NCBI GenBank assembly: GCA_029891345.1
Contig: CM056998.1
Location: 174,230,239 to 174,294,238, forward strand
Direction of reading: 5' to 3'
DNA: 64,000 bases
Origin: Dryococelus australis
Lineage: Eukaryota; Arthropoda; Insecta; Phasmatodea; Phasmatidae
Positions 1-11,503 of this stretch are shown in pieces. Below the pieces are notes generated by a model. It did not search any database. It saw only the letters and a program-made list of their open reading frames with translations, and was not told where the DNA came from. Numbering within the stretch: position 1 is the first letter of the stretch; each line of letters begins with the position of its first letter. A program made the translations under genes and the position numbers.

Positions 1-4
1 GCCA

Positions 5-1248
5 GTGCCAATGGAAGTGGCTAAGGTGGAGAGATGGAAAGGGGAGATGGTAGATTTGATGAGCAGGAAAGAGAGGGAAATTATGCATAGGATTGAGAGG
101 ATGGAGGAAAAGGTCAGGAATGAGATGGGTAAGAGTAGAGTAGAAATGAAGGTGGATAAGTTAGAGGAGGAGTTGGAAGATGTAAAGGGGGTGCTAAGGA
201 AAATGAAAGTCAGTCCACAGGAGGAAAAGCTGACTAGAGAGGAAGAGTTACGCAGAATGCAATTAGGGCTACAGAAGGAACTGCAGGAGGAAAGGCAGAG
301 GAGGAGGGAGGCAGAGATAGAGGTGGTAAGATTAAGGAGGAGGATAGATGAGTTGAAGGCAGTTGAAAGGGATAAGGCAGTAGGAGACATAAGACAGCAA
401 ATAAGGTTAGAGGAGCAAGAAACAGTAGCAAGGGATAAGGTGATAGTAGTAGGCAGGAAGCAATCAGGAATAGAGGAACGGAAAACAGAAAGCAGGGAAC
501 AGCAATGGTAGAAGGTAGGAAGCAGTATGCTGAGGCTTGCAAGTGTGTGATTAGCAAATACCAGCAAGCAGGAGAAAGTGGACAGTTCAGGGCCAGAGGG
601 AAGAGAGGAGGGCTGGCCAAAGGGAGGGAAACAAGTGTGCTGCAGGAGGCTGGAGACAAGGGTAGGCAGGTGAATGGAAGAGCCACAAAGCAGGAACAGG
701 TTGTAGGAAGGGAGCCAGAGGTAGTTTTTCTAGGCAGCTCTATTGTAAAAGGGATGGAGCTGAGGAATATCAGGAAGGAAATTACATAATAAAGCAACGT
801 TTGGGGGGGGGGGGGGGCAAATACTAGGGATTTGGAGGAAAGGGTTAGTGGTATGAGAGATAGGGTGGCAAAGGTTGTTCTCGTTCATGTAGGGGGAAAT
901 GACCTTGCTCATAGGGAGGTGGGGCAGAAGGTAGAGCGGGACCTCAGGGGATTGCTGAGAAAAGTGTGGGAGAAGTTCCCTGGAGCTAGGGCAGTAGTCA
1001 GTGGCGTGCTGGTTAGGAAAGGAGTATCCTAAAGGAAGGCAATGGCTGCGAGTGAGGTATATGAGAGGGTGTGTAGGGATTTGGAGGCTACATTTATAGA
1101 TAGTAGGAAATGGGTAGGCTGGGAAAGTGTAGGGAGGGACCAGGTTCACCTCACAGAACAGGGAAAGAGGATTCTAGGTGATCTGCTAGGTAGAGAAGTA
1201 GCTGGCTGCATGGAGAGGGTCAGGGCAGAGCAGCAGTTGTTGAAATAG
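5..1248 (+). pseudogene. LINE ORF1: coiled coil plus SGNH (GDSL esterase-like) domain, broken
   Basis: Positions 5-511 are open and highly charged (E, K and R rich heptad-like runs), typical of a coiled coil that multimerises ORF1. The frame shifts near 505. From 505 to 1248 a single frame carries the SGNH blocks: a Ser block (FLGSSIV) near 727-747, the GGND block (HVGGNDLA) near 886-909, and the C-terminal Asp-His block (RDQVHL) near 1136-1153. That frame is interrupted by a stop at 787-789, a run of 15 G at 803-817 and a stop at 1030-1032. In CR1-like LINEs an ORF1 esterase domain is established; its exact role in retrotransposition is less clear. No intact product is expected. Confidence 0.75.
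803..817 (+). repeat. Homopolymer G run, 15 bases, inside LINE ORF1
   Basis: Fifteen consecutive G lie between the Ser block and the GGND block of the SGNH domain, where a short glycine-coding stretch would be expected. Confidence 0.9.
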
Positions 1249-1365
1249 CAATCAGTTAGAAGCAAGGAAACGGAAGGGGAGAGAAATGGAGAGGATAGCA
1301 TTGATGAGGCTGCAGGTGTGGAGATAGTAGGTAAGCAATGTAGGATGGTAAAGCAGAGTACTAGT

Positions 1366-1925
1366 ATAAAGATAATAGTGGTGAACTGTAGGAGTGTGTA
1401 CAACAAGCTGGAGGGCTTCTGGGGAAGGGTTGAATGATATAGGGCAGATGCAGTGGTAGCTGTGGAGACTTGGTTGACTGAGGAAGTACTCGACATTGAG
1501 TGTAGGGAGGATAAGTTCACCATCTTCAGAAGAGACAGGGATGGTAGAGGAGGAGGAATAATGGTGTGTGTAAGGAAAGGGCTAAAAGGGGTGGTAGAAT
1601 GGGTTAGTGAGGATGTTGAGGTAATGGAAATTAAATTGAGTGGTAGTAGTAATAGGAGTATTACTTTGCTGGCAGCGTATAGACCACCAGGACAGGGATG
1701 GCAGGCAATTGAGATGATCAAGGAGAGGGTTGATAGACTAAAGGACAGGCAGTGGGTTGTTGTAGCAGGGGATTTGAATATGCCAAGGGTGAAATGGGTA
1801 GAGGGTGCAGAAGGAATTGGTAGCATGATGCAGAGAATGGCAGCACAGTTAGTCAACAGAGGATTAGTCCAGGTAGTAGCAACACCTACGAGATGGAATA
1901 AGGAGGGTGTTGGTCAGACCTAGGA
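1366..1925 (+). pseudogene. LINE endonuclease (APE-type) domain
   Basis: The domain starts with a short motif (VNCRSVYNKLEGF) at about 1381-1420, a frame-breaking stop near 1437, and then an open stretch from 1453. Visible endonuclease blocks are VAVETWL (catalytic Glu) near 1453-1473, the RDGRGGGI block near 1540-1560, LAAYRPPG near 1672-1692 and the VVAGDLNMP block (catalytic Asp and Asn) near 1760-1786. This endonuclease nicks target DNA to prime reverse transcription. The frame breaks again near 1907-1923, where the TSDHH-type end of the domain moves frame (GISDHHIPV near 1955-1981). Confidence 0.8.
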
Positions 1926-2099
1926 ATGTTGTAGTTGGTGCAATAGTACTGGATGGTATAAGCGACCATCATATCCCGGTTGTGGAAATTGGGATTGGCA
2001 GGATGAGGGAAGTGCAAATGGCAGAAAGGTTGGTGTGGCAGTATGGGAGAGGAGACAAGAAGGGGGCAGAAATATTCCTGAGAGACAGGTTTAAAAAAT

Positions 2100-2709
2100 G
2101 ATCTATGGCAGAGGGTGTAGAGGGTTATGGAAGGAGTTGAGGATTAATGGAGGTTATGTTGGAGAAATTTGTGCCAATAAAATGGTTGCGGACTGGGGGA
2201 GATTCGCCATATTATGGACAGAAGATTTTGAAAATGAGGAAGTGCAGAAAATTATATGCCAAGTGGAGAAATGAAGGGATGATGAGATCTAAAGAATTGA
2301 TGAAACAAATGGGTAGGGAGCTTGAAAGGAAGATCAAACAGGCAAAGAATGTATTTCTGGGGAAGCATGGTGGAAGAAGGAAAAGGCAAGGAATGAGGGA
2401 AATTGTTTAGGTATGTTAGGTGGTTACGGGGTGGAGAGGAAGGGATCCCTCTGCTAACAGGAAGGGATGGTAGGCATGCGACAAATGACCAAGAAAAATC
2501 GGAGATGCTGCAAGCACAGTACTTGTCAGTGTTTGAGGCAAAGGAGGGTTGGAATAGGGGGGCAAACAGGGTTTGGGGGGTGTTTAGTGAGTTTAATATG
2601 AGGGAGTGGGAGTTAGAAAAGGTAATTAGGGGTTTGGAGAGCAGTAAGGCAGGGGGCCCAGATGGGATAGGAAAAGCAGCATTTAAGATTGGTGGCAGGG
2701 AAAATACCA
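2100..2709 (+). pseudogene. LINE reverse transcriptase, N-terminal fragment
   Basis: A basic linker rich in K and R runs through 2147-2410. It is followed by the usual pre-RT region with an LL-T-xGR pattern near 2450-2470, a QxxYLSVF block near 2516-2536, and the RT entry motif KAGGPDGIG near 2647-2673. The fingers motif ends at about 2709. The palm with the catalytic Asp pair is absent, so the fragment cannot have polymerase activity. A frameshift separates the linker from the RT part near 2403. Directly in line with the endonuclease upstream, it is part of the same element. Confidence 0.75.
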
Positions 2710-3169
2710 CAGAAGCATATGTTAGACTAAAATTAAAAAGAATGATTTTGCGTAAATTTTGATCGACTGCATCAATAAAGGGATTATGTGTTCATTTTAC
2801 ATTATATACACATTTTCCACCTGCATCATTATGTTTCAACTAAGAAAATATGGAGGGGTTATATTTTTATAGATCGCCAATTCCTTATTTGCACACAATT
2901 AAATACACCTCACAGTCTGGTGAAAAGGTATCCTGTGCAACTTATATTTGTTAAGTGTAATAATTGATATAAAACCCACTAACAAAATATTTATTTGAGA
3001 AGCTGAGTTTCAGAGCAATTAAACATTGAGAGTTTGTCTCCCCTGCTTTCCTCACACATTTATTATGCCACATTTACTACGTAGCTCAATCATTTTGTTA
3101 ACTTCCTTCAAAAAAATTTAACAGATTTGAATGTTTGTTATCCAGGAAAAATTTAATGTTCATTTCAAT
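2710..3169. other. AT-rich DNA without recognised features
   Basis: I see no coding frame, terminal repeat or duplicated block in this stretch between the LINE and the next DNA transposon. Confidence 0.5.
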
Positions 3170-3387
3170 TACACTAAAAGCCCAATATAACGCGTTTGTT
3201 GGGGGACATAACTCAATCCCTTGTTATAGCTTTCCATGCTATTCCGGGAGTGGCCTAGTACGGTAGTAAAAAAAAAGCCGATGTTCTAATGGGGCGTGGC
3301 ACACCTACCTGTCAAAACACAGCGTGACTGTTGTTATTTACTGTCGTAATTCGTAAAACATTTAGCCCCTTACTCTCTTCTGAATTT

Positions 3388-4286
3388 GACACAGTCGGGT
3401 GAGACACGAGACGAACGTTGACACAAATACTTACTGGCAATTTGGGCACTAGCGGTGCTTCCCAATCACCGCACTATTGAGACTCAGGATTCTCAGTGAT
3501 GTTGTGGGTTCTGTGTGTCTGTCTCACCCGTGTGTACTTACAAACACGTTGGCAATACTAAACTTTTAATAAAATCACTGAAATAAACACTAGATAAAAC
3601 TTATATTGCTAGGACCCTGTCACTACTGAATTAAAAAATAGAGTTCACTGTAGACTTGTTTTTTATTGATATTGTTTATACACATCAACGTGCCAATGAA
3701 ATAGTTATCTCGGTCATGCTAGCCAATTCCGCTTGGGTGCTCCCCAACCCGTAATTAATCTAGCGCACGCCAAAATGGATGATCTCACCGAGATGTGTGG
3801 AAGCACAGCCTTCACAAGGGAAGAGGACCGACCGCCGCTAGGGTGGACTGACGGTTTTTCCCTGAAGACAGGACACGGTGAATTACAAATGAATACCCTT
3901 AATACACATTAACACGAGTGATTACTCAGCATCACTAACACAAACTCATTAGGGCTCGCCCTCCAGCACGTGGTTAATGTGGTGACGGCCTATACACAGA
4001 GCCGACTAGGACGGGAGTAATTGCACCATACACTAATTACACAATTACATAGACCCTTTTAATGATACATGAAATAAGATGGTACACGAGATGAATATTC
4101 ACAATACACACACACATGTGTGAAGACAAGCTTAGGTGGCTCGGATGCCGCTGGATGAAGTTCGTAGCGGACCACGTGGTTCAGGTGAAGTTGCAATATT
4201 TCTGCGTGGAAATGGCAAACTAAATTCAGATAAAGTATTATTCGTGTTGAGCAAGTGATTCTCTTTATGATTAGCCTTGTTACAGG
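3388..4286 (+). mobile_element. GCCGGC-ended element, truncated copy 1
   Basis: From about 3388 to 4286 the sequence matches 60955-61815 in the same orientation and 18480-19140 in the opposite one. The match stops at the end of the TTACAGGC block at 4286, while the copy at 60951-62862 continues. The left terminus is degraded compared with that copy. It has no convincing coding capacity. Confidence 0.75.
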
Positions 4287-4374
4287 CTTTTCTGCATTAA
4301 GCTGTGTCCACAATAGCTCGTGTGCACTCCACGGTGCATGTCTTAACGTGGGTGTCTTCAAGATAATAATACTT

Positions 4375-4699
4375 CGCCTCAAATTTCGGAATTTGTTTTT
4401 TTGAAAACGTGAAGACGTACCAAATTTCTGATGTATACACATTCTAATCAGTGTCTACATCATAATTATAATGATTATGCAGAGCTATATCTCGTAGGTG
4501 ATTTATTATAGGCCTGGAATGACTTAGAAGTACAAATTTCGAGACCCGCCTCAAATTTCGGAATTTTTTTCCAGAAAATGGGAAGATATACCAATAGCCG
4601 CTATATACACATTATAATCAAAGTGTCTACATCATAATTATAATGATTACATAGCGCTATATCCTGTAGGAGATTAATTACAGGCCTATAAATGACTTA
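4375..4699 (+). repeat. Two-unit tandem repeat, period about 172 bp
   Basis: Units 4375-4528 and 4547-4699 both begin CGCCTCAAATTTCGGAATT, share the block TCTACATCATAATTATAATG, and end in a GGCCT..AATGACTTA motif. They are about 85-90% alike by eye, and a short spacer separates them. Confidence 0.8.
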
Positions 4700-5371
4700 C
4701 CTCTACCTTACCCAGAGTCTGAACCCAGTGTCCCTCAAATTGCAAGTCAGTTTTATATTGAATGCGTCACAGAAGTCGTCATCCCTTTTATGACAGTATT
4801 CCAGCGTATTTTAACTTACTTTAGTTAAACATTTTGGCATTGAATAATTGTAATTGCTTAAATGTGTTACGCTATACAATGCACACACATTTCATGTTAA
4901 CTTGTAGGTGCCAGTAAAACTTGGAATGTAGCCATGCCATCCTGCACACTGATCCAATGCCCATATAAGATGGAAAGGTTGTAACAGTAACATTTTTTTG
5001 GCCTGTTTACAACCAAACAACAGAACAGGAATAATAGGTTCACATGAGAGAAGGACCACTAGGAATTATTTCTTCGAAAACATCGCACCACACCAAGGAA
5101 AATGAATATGGAAAAACATACAATGTTGGCTGTAATGAATCAGTAAACTATATATTGGCACTGAAAGAAGGGAGAATGTGTGGTCGCTCCCCACCCGCCT
5201 CTCCGACAAAGTCCTTGACTCACGACCACCTTCCTACCTGACCGCATGCCTACCTGAGCACAGGCTTTCCACTTATTTATTCATTCAAGCTGGGGGACAT
5301 AAATTGCTCCACAGTAAAACCTAATCCACAGTGTAATGGGCCGCGGTATTACATTCCGGGCTTCCACTGTA

Positions 5372-7681
5372 CTTGTAGGTCATTGTAATTAGATAAAACG
5401 TAGATTTTACTTATAGACAATAATGATTGCATGTAATTTCTACAGAATACAAATTGTATTATAATAGTTTTGTCATGATTATTGCAAGGTGTATTCCTCA
5501 CGACGGAGCCTTATTTAGCACAGAGCCCGTTCCTTCCTCCGTCCTCGTCATCAGCCCTGGGAAGGGTATTAAGGAAGGCCCATGTTCTGGGTTTAATTTT
5601 TGATGAAGAATGAGAAGTAAAAAAAATATTACTGGCATACTTGACAGGGTAATTTTTAATTACATAGCTAGGATTCCTTATGGTGGCGTGTATCGTGCAA
5701 CTGTAACAGCACAACTTTATTCACATCCATCACAAACACTCCCTTCATTTACGTGTCCCAGAATCATTTCCTCACAGACCCCAGTAAGATTCCATACAGA
5801 GCTGCTGTGTGACTGGCAGAGGACAAAAGTGGGTAGCGGGAGGGATGAGAAGTAGGGATTGCAATACTGTGTTTTGGCTAAGGTACCAACATGGCACTGC
5901 CATCAGCTGGGAGCAAGGTCAGGCGAGGCCATGCGTGCTCCCTTCATGGCCTGCAGAAAGGGCTGGCCATTGATATCCGCGCGGGCCTTTTGACATCATG
6001 TAAATGTACAGTATTTCACCCGAACCGAGGTTGTCAAGCTCTACAAAAATCAAATAGGCCTAAGTAAAACAATGTCTATTATTGTACTATGGCCAGCTTC
6101 TCTTATTTATTTTGCGTTACTTCATTTAGCTACACATACATTTTTTTATGTGATCTATGTAAGCAATGTACAAATACATACACTTTAGATGATCCAGCAA
6201 TATTGATAGCTTCATTTGTCAAAGAACATTACTGAAATGTTCCCTTCAGCTCTGTGTTATCCCTGTGAAAGAATTAAATTATAAACTTTCCAAATTGACA
6301 ACAGTCCGGGCACAGTTTTGTATATCTGTAAGTTAGAATGCTGAGCACTGAACTGAGTAATACAGAACACAACAAGATGAAATGCAATGGAAGGCCTTTT
6401 CATAGGCAAACAAATTGTCCAGGATTATACAAAAAATTTTCTTTCTCATGCTGTTTATATGACAAAAATAACCACCTCATACCATGGTATACAAACTATT
6501 GATTGTAATTAAATGAGTGAAATATTTTATTATCTATACAAACGAACCACTTTCCAAAAATTACAGGTATAATATATTTAAATATTATTAGAGGTATAGA
6601 CCAAGCATGTAAAAAGAAAGCATTTATCAGTTATGTTTTAAGTTGCTTCTTTTTCAATTTTTAGGAGCAAAATTGTGGAATTCGTGAGCGGATTTGGTTA
6701 AGTTGCGATTCTAGTTGTAAAATTACATTTCAAATATACATTACAAAATTGTGCAGAAACAAAAACCTAATTTTCATTCAAGTTTAACGAAATACACATT
6801 CATGGTTACCTCGTACATGTTATATATAGCTTGGTACAAAAATACTGGCATACCTTAATACAAACAACTTTTACTAAACCTTTTAGAATGTAATATACAA
6901 AATAGAAATCAAATGAAAAAAAAAATAAGTGTTCAGTCCTTTACATTCTGAAGCAGTCGTAAATTCACTTATGCCTTTGCGAAATTTACAAATTAAACAT
7001 ATTACAAGTATTATTTGTTTAGTGGTAATTTCCCAGGAATCCCCTCTGGTAATGCCAAAAATACTGTCTGGCCAAAGAAGTAACGTAAAGGCACAATTAT
7101 TTTGAATAACGAGATGCGTAACCACAAATTTTCCAAAAGGGGAATAGGAAAAAGAAAAAAGAAGGGGGTTTGGTTGACACACTGGTGTGTCACAGCAAGA
7201 ATGGCCGAAGTATTAAAATCCATTAAGTACTTGACACAAACAATTAAATTTTTATGTGCCAAAATATTGATATTAAGAAATACAACTTTAACATGAGTTA
7301 ATGATTATCTTATAATGAAACAAGTAAAGGGGGTTTAAAACTTTTTTTTTTTCTCGTAATCTTGGTTATTGTATGAACTACTTTCCATACAAATGCACAA
7401 CATACTTACAGAAACATAGTGACTGAAGAAAATAAAATCAAGTTAATATTTGTAGGAGACATAAAAAATACTAGTTGACTGATTTGGATTCAATTTCCTT
7501 TTCTTCCAAACAGCTTGTTGAATCTTATATTTTCTGTTCCATTTGTAAGTCAGTGTCTGGTTTCAGCGCCAAAACTTTGCCGTGTTCAAACAGAATATCT
7601 TGAATACAACACAAAAACTAGTTTGCAATATCACTGTTTACACCAACAGTTACGGCAACTACACTGTACCTTTCAAAAAAC
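5372..7681. other. Upstream or intronic DNA without recognised features
   Basis: About 2.3 kb. Short open frames here (for example 5610-5855 and 6883-7182 reverse) have no recognisable domain and look like chance. No terminal repeats or tandem arrays were found. Confidence 0.5.
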
Positions 7682-7755
7682 CCACGAAAATGCAACTACC
7701 AATTGAGTGGAATTTAAATCTGGCGATGACTCAATTGGTAGTTGCATTTTCGTGG
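7682..7755. repeat. Perfect 27-bp inverted repeat with 20-nt loop
   Basis: Left arm 7682-7708 (CCACGAAAATGCAACTACC and onward) is exactly reverse-complementary to 7729-7755, with a 20-base spacer. Chance is very unlikely at this length. It resembles a fold-back transposon remnant or a small-RNA hairpin. The perfect pairing argues for recent origin or for selection, and nothing nearby decides between the two. Confidence 0.9.
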
Positions 7756-8144
7756 ATACCGTACTGGTAGCTTCTCATGGCAACTCGAGAGCTTGGTCTG
7801 GCAGCGCGTCATGGCGCAGAAGTGTGCTTGCGCTTGTTACTGTGGACATCATCCACAACATACAGTTCTCATAGGTATAAATTAGGTATGGTTGTAAACA
7901 GGAAGAATGCAGCTAAAAGATTTTTAAAAAATGATTATTGATTGAGACCTAATGGTTTTTTTTATTCAAAGACTACCAAAAATGTAATCTTTAAGAACGA
8001 ATACTATTTCTATTCTGTCTGGCACAAAATTCAAGACGATTAAATATATTTTTAATGTGATAAATATAATTTTTAATATATTGTTACTACCTTGATATCA
8101 TTATATAATACACACTTTTCATATATCTTTATACATACAATTCT
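7756..8144. other. No recognised feature
   Basis: AT-rich spacer between the hairpin and the gypsy fragment. Nothing recognised. Confidence 0.5.
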
Positions 8145-8670
8145 GACCTCTTGACAGCCTTAAGGGAATGTAGAAATATACAAATTCCAGGATTAGGAGC
8201 TACACTGTCCCAACTATTGAACAGTCGGTTTGTGCGTACACACCTACCAACAACTGTAATGAGCCTTAAACCCAAAGTTCAGAAGGTATTTATGAGTGAT
8301 TATGTGATAAAGAGAATAACACACAATGGTGGTACAACAGAAGGGCAGGAAGGAAGGAGGTGGCATTTTATAAGGGTCAGAACATTGTTGAAAGAACTAT
8401 CAATGATAAGTACTGGGAAGCAGGGAAAATTGTAGGCAGACATGAAGTACCCTGGTCGTATTGGGTCTTGAATCACAAAGGGAATGTCGTACCAAGAACC
8501 ACCACTGAATTAAAACCTTCACTGATTGAATATAACCCAAAACTTAACTATAGTGACTTGGAGAAGTGCAACACAAGACACTTATCAGATCAAAATCATA
8601 GAGGTAATACGTACTATATAGGCTTGTCAACACATCTTTCAGAAAATAATACTAATACTGATGGCTACTG
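8145..8670 (+). pseudogene. Ty3/gypsy integrase C-terminal tail, orphan fragment
   Basis: Positions 8145-8290 read as the end of a retroelement integrase: an ALRECRN block, IPGLGATLSQLLNSR, and then VRTHLPT, a string common in Ty3/gypsy polyproteins. After a frameshift between about 8290 and 8360, a second stretch reads as the C-terminal SH3-like region, with KGQNIV, W-AGKIV, PWSYWVLNHKG and TELKPS. No integrase core, RT or LTR is adjacent, so it is an isolated relic. It lies upstream of the first visible exon of the host gene, in the same orientation. Confidence 0.75.
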
Positions 8671-9347
8671 ATGTAATTTCAGACGGTTTTAAAGGATTTC
8701 ATTATCCAGGCTCCAGTAGTAATGATAGTATTGTTAACTAGCTGTGGATTGCTATGCCAATAGTAAATGCAAACATAAAAAGAAATCTGTATGCCCTGAT
8801 TGTGTTTAGTACAGCTTACCATAGGAAAGCTATTGAGTCTATAAATCCAATTGTGTGTATTCTGAAGACTGTAGTGCTGGTTTGTAATTTTGGTCTGTAA
8901 TGTAATGATGTAACTATGAAGTGACATAATATAGATTTTTTTCTCCAATTTTTTCCAAAATGTAAAAGGGGAAGGTAATGGTAAGTTAGAGGATGCAGGT
9001 TAGTACCAGTGAGGAAGCAGGAGCCAAACTGGAAGAATACAGACTAACGTTTTATCAATTTTATAAGACAAATAAAGTGATGTATGTATACCAAACAACA
9101 GGTGCATTGTTAGTTTGGTTTGTGTAATTTTACCGCCCCTGGGTGTCAAAATTTTGCCTTTGTAAATGAAATAATTTATAGGTAAGGAAGTGCAGACTTA
9201 GGAAAGTAATTAAATATTAAGAAAGTAGTTTTTAAAACACAAAATTTTAAGATTCTAATTTCCAAATGTCTGTATCTTATTAAAGAGAGAGAGAGTGTGT
9301 TTGTATATAAAGGAACTACGTGCTAACAGTGAATATTGTTCTTGCAG
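8671..9347. other. Intron or upstream DNA; ends in a splice acceptor
   Basis: No recognised element. A GA dinucleotide run followed by GTGTGTTTG occurs near 9285-9302. The stretch ends in TTCTTGCAG, the acceptor of the next exon. Confidence 0.5.
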
Positions 9348-9454
9348 TTGCAGATAGCTTATTCAGACATGCGGCATTGCAGTATTCCCTTTCGAATCCA
9401 CGCGCACGAAGTGCGCTTCGTAGTCTCTTTGGTACTACTGAGCAAGTATCAAAG
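9348..9454 (+). CDS. Host gene, internal exon (first in window), unknown product
   Basis: An acceptor TTCTTGCAG (AG at 9346-9347) is followed by an open frame ending in AAG at 9454 and a consensus donor GTAAGT at 9455. The first two bases complete a codon begun in an upstream exon, and the exon closes in phase 0. The encoded piece of about 35 residues starts ADSLFRHAALQ and ends SLFGTTEQVSK. It is balanced in composition, unlike the AT-driven chance frames around it. A second AG six bases downstream (9352-9353) keeps the same phase and could give a two-codon alternative acceptor. I do not recognise the protein. The next exon with matching phase is at 34729. Confidence 0.7.
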
Positions 9455-10590
9455 GTAAGTGGTGTGTTAAAAAAATAGAACTTATTGAAAACACTTTCAT
9501 TTTAAATATTTACTTGAAATTGCGCTAAATTGTTTTTATTTGTTTTAATATTTTTGTTTACTATTCATTCGTCAGACTAACCATACTCAATCACTTGGTT
9601 AAAATGACAACTGATATATATTTGCGACAATTTTTTTCCAATTTTGCCAATTATTACTCGCCAACCTAAGAATGCAGTAAAAGCAGTAAAACCGTAAGAA
9701 GAATATGAAACAAAAAACTCTTCTGGAATGTAAACAATACTATCGATAGCACCAGTTGTCAATTAACTGCGTCCTTTTGCAGTCACGTAGTGTCCAAAAA
9801 TGAATGATGCACACAATCTTTAGTGAAAAACAGGAAATACAGTAAAATATAATCAATGGAACAAATCATCGAAAAACAATTGTTCGGAATATATTTATGG
9901 TTCAGACAGAATATCTGATTGGTGGATACTGTAAATTAATGCTTTATGAGATGTAGCATGCTGGGATATTTTACATTTTGTTAAATAGCCTAAATTAGTG
10001 CTATCAGTCAGTGAATAATAATCGGCAAATAATGTTCTGATGCCGATGGTCGTGGTATCGGCTGGTTAATCAATATTGGTATCGGCCCATCCCAAATTAA
10101 AATATAGGTAATCTGATTCCGACCTACCATGGGAAGTAAATTTTGCCAGGAATTACGTAGTTGTATTTTTAAAAAGGCTCAAATTTGGCCCAGAGGAAAA
10201 GTAAAAGAAAAGAAATAATGCTCCACATATATCAGCACACTACATGTGCACTGACCCAAGAAAGTGACAAGTGCAAAACTGAGTAAAGGTGACAAGTATG
10301 CTGCTAGACTACCAAAAAAATATAAAAGGACAGAATCTCAATTACTCACAGTCTAGTACTTGTCAACAGGTGCACACACACAGAACTAAGACACATTTTT
10401 CAAGAGGTTACAGTGTTGGGTTTACTGGCGAGGCTAGCTGTATCAGACTGTGAGTTGTAGGGCACTGTAATATGGTGTAATGGTACTGTTAGTAGTAAAC
10501 CTAGGGGTTAGGTGACAAACTAGGGTGAGGCGAAAATTGAAAATTTGTTGGGGTAGCTGAGAGTATGGTTTTGGAACTCTGATTATCTTA
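9455..10590 (+). other. Start of a 25.3-kb intron; mostly unrecognised sequence
   Basis: The intron runs 9455-34728 and holds most of the transposons described below. In this first part only a short repeat at 10033-10100 was recognised. Confidence 0.6.
10033..10100. repeat. Dispersed repeat, copy 1 (GCCGATGGTC / ATCGGCCCA block)
   Basis: The blocks TGTTCTGATGCCGATGGTC, CGTGGTAT, GGCTGGTTAAT and ATCGGCCCA recur in the same order at 28817-28900. The end resembles hAT-type termini with a CCCACCCCTA or TAGGGGTGGGC signature, but no paired end was found. Confidence 0.6.
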
Positions 10591-10809
10591 CCGTATTTAC
10601 TAGAGTTGTTCCAGTACCGATACTAAGTATCGGTATTGGTCGATACTTCGTCTTTTCCCGATGTACCTGTATCAGGTATGGTATTGGGCCGATACTTAAG
10701 TATCGGGTGTAGACAATGAAGTCAGGGTTTTACTTTCTTTAGGCACAAAAATTACAGTGTTTCGGTTTGTATACGCCCGCACATTAAAAAATAAAAATAC
10801 GATCAAGTA

Positions 10810-11503
10810 CTGTATTTACTCATGTCTCGTGCACCCTTTTTTCCCAAAAGAAAAGAATTCTGTGGTGCCCGCTATAAGCACACGGACAAAAACGGGAGTG
10901 TTAGCCATAAATTGTCCGGGAATGTTGAGGGAAGTGGCGGAACTGTCTGTTGTCTCATCTTTCGTTCTTACATCACTCCTCTCCCTTCTCTCACTTTCTT
11001 ACTCAGCGACCCTTCAGTTATGTGTAGGTCCAAACCCCGCTTCCACCCCCCTCCTTATGGCTTCCCACCCCCTTGTAATAACACCTGTATGTTGCCGGTT
11101 GATAATTCTGCCATCCCTCTTTGTTTACATGGCAGAGGCTAGCGAGCCATGTTCACTGGGGCGGGGAAGGGTCGAGGAGACAGTTTTTTTAATTTTTTTT
11201 TTTTTAGGTAGTGTGACATTCTAGCACTGCAAAAAAAGAGATCCGATCACTGCTAAAAGGAGATAAAAGAAAAACGAAGTTGGAAATGTTGAGTAGTAGG
11301 AGTGAGAGGTTTCCAGGATTTTTTTATTTTGGCTTTTTACATCCAAGTATTTTCCTAACATATCACAATCACCACACATTAATGTAAAAAAAGAATAATT
11401 TGTTCCATACTCAAATTTTTGGTGCAATTTTATTTAAAAAAACAAAATTTCTCAGGAACTTGTTGCAAAAATCTTGGTGCGCACTATACATGAGTAAATA
11501 CGG
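10810..11503. mobile_element. TIR element (CCGTATTTACTCATG family) nested in the hAT
   Basis: The left end CTGTATTTACTCATG and the reverse complement of the right end (CCGTATTTACTCATG) match, flanked by TA at 10808-10809 and 11504-11505. It is about 0.7 kb. The open frame at 10757-11224 crosses the border and has no known domain, so it is not called. Confidence 0.75.

Larger units (their letters stand above)
1..2709 (+). mobile_element. CR1/L2-like LINE (non-LTR retrotransposon), decayed, 3' part missing
   Basis: The + strand holds, in order, an ORF1 with coiled coil and SGNH esterase-like domain, an apurinic-type endonuclease and the N-terminal part of a reverse transcriptase. This order is that of CR1/L2-type LINEs, which copy themselves by target-primed reverse transcription. 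The similarity ends abruptly near 2709 before the catalytic RT motifs, and AT-rich non-coding DNA follows. LINEs normally lose the 5' end, so loss of the 3' end points to a later deletion or rearrangement. Stops, frameshifts and a G run show that it is inactive. The 5' end lies outside the window. Clade assignment is inferred from domain order and motif style. Confidence 0.8.
3172..5369. mobile_element. TA-flanked DNA transposon (Tc1/mariner-pogo type ends), non-coding
   Basis: Left end CACTAAAAGCCCAATATAA (3172 on) and the reverse complement of the right end (CAGTGGAAGCCCGGAATGTA, ending 5369) are similar imperfect inverted repeats. Both ends abut a TA dinucleotide (3170-3171 and 5370-5371), the target duplication of the Tc1/mariner superfamily. 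No transposase is seen inside, so it would be non-autonomous. It carries a truncated copy of another element (3388-4286) and a two-unit tandem repeat. Confidence 0.5.

Noticed and set aside
234-797. Long reverse-strand open frame over LINE ORF1
   Set aside because: It is the antisense shadow of the LINE ORF1, made of Ser/Leu/Pro runs, with no domain of its own.
1146-1856. 236-residue reverse open frame
   Set aside because: Shadow of the LINE endonuclease on the other strand; low-complexity Ser/Leu/Thr composition.
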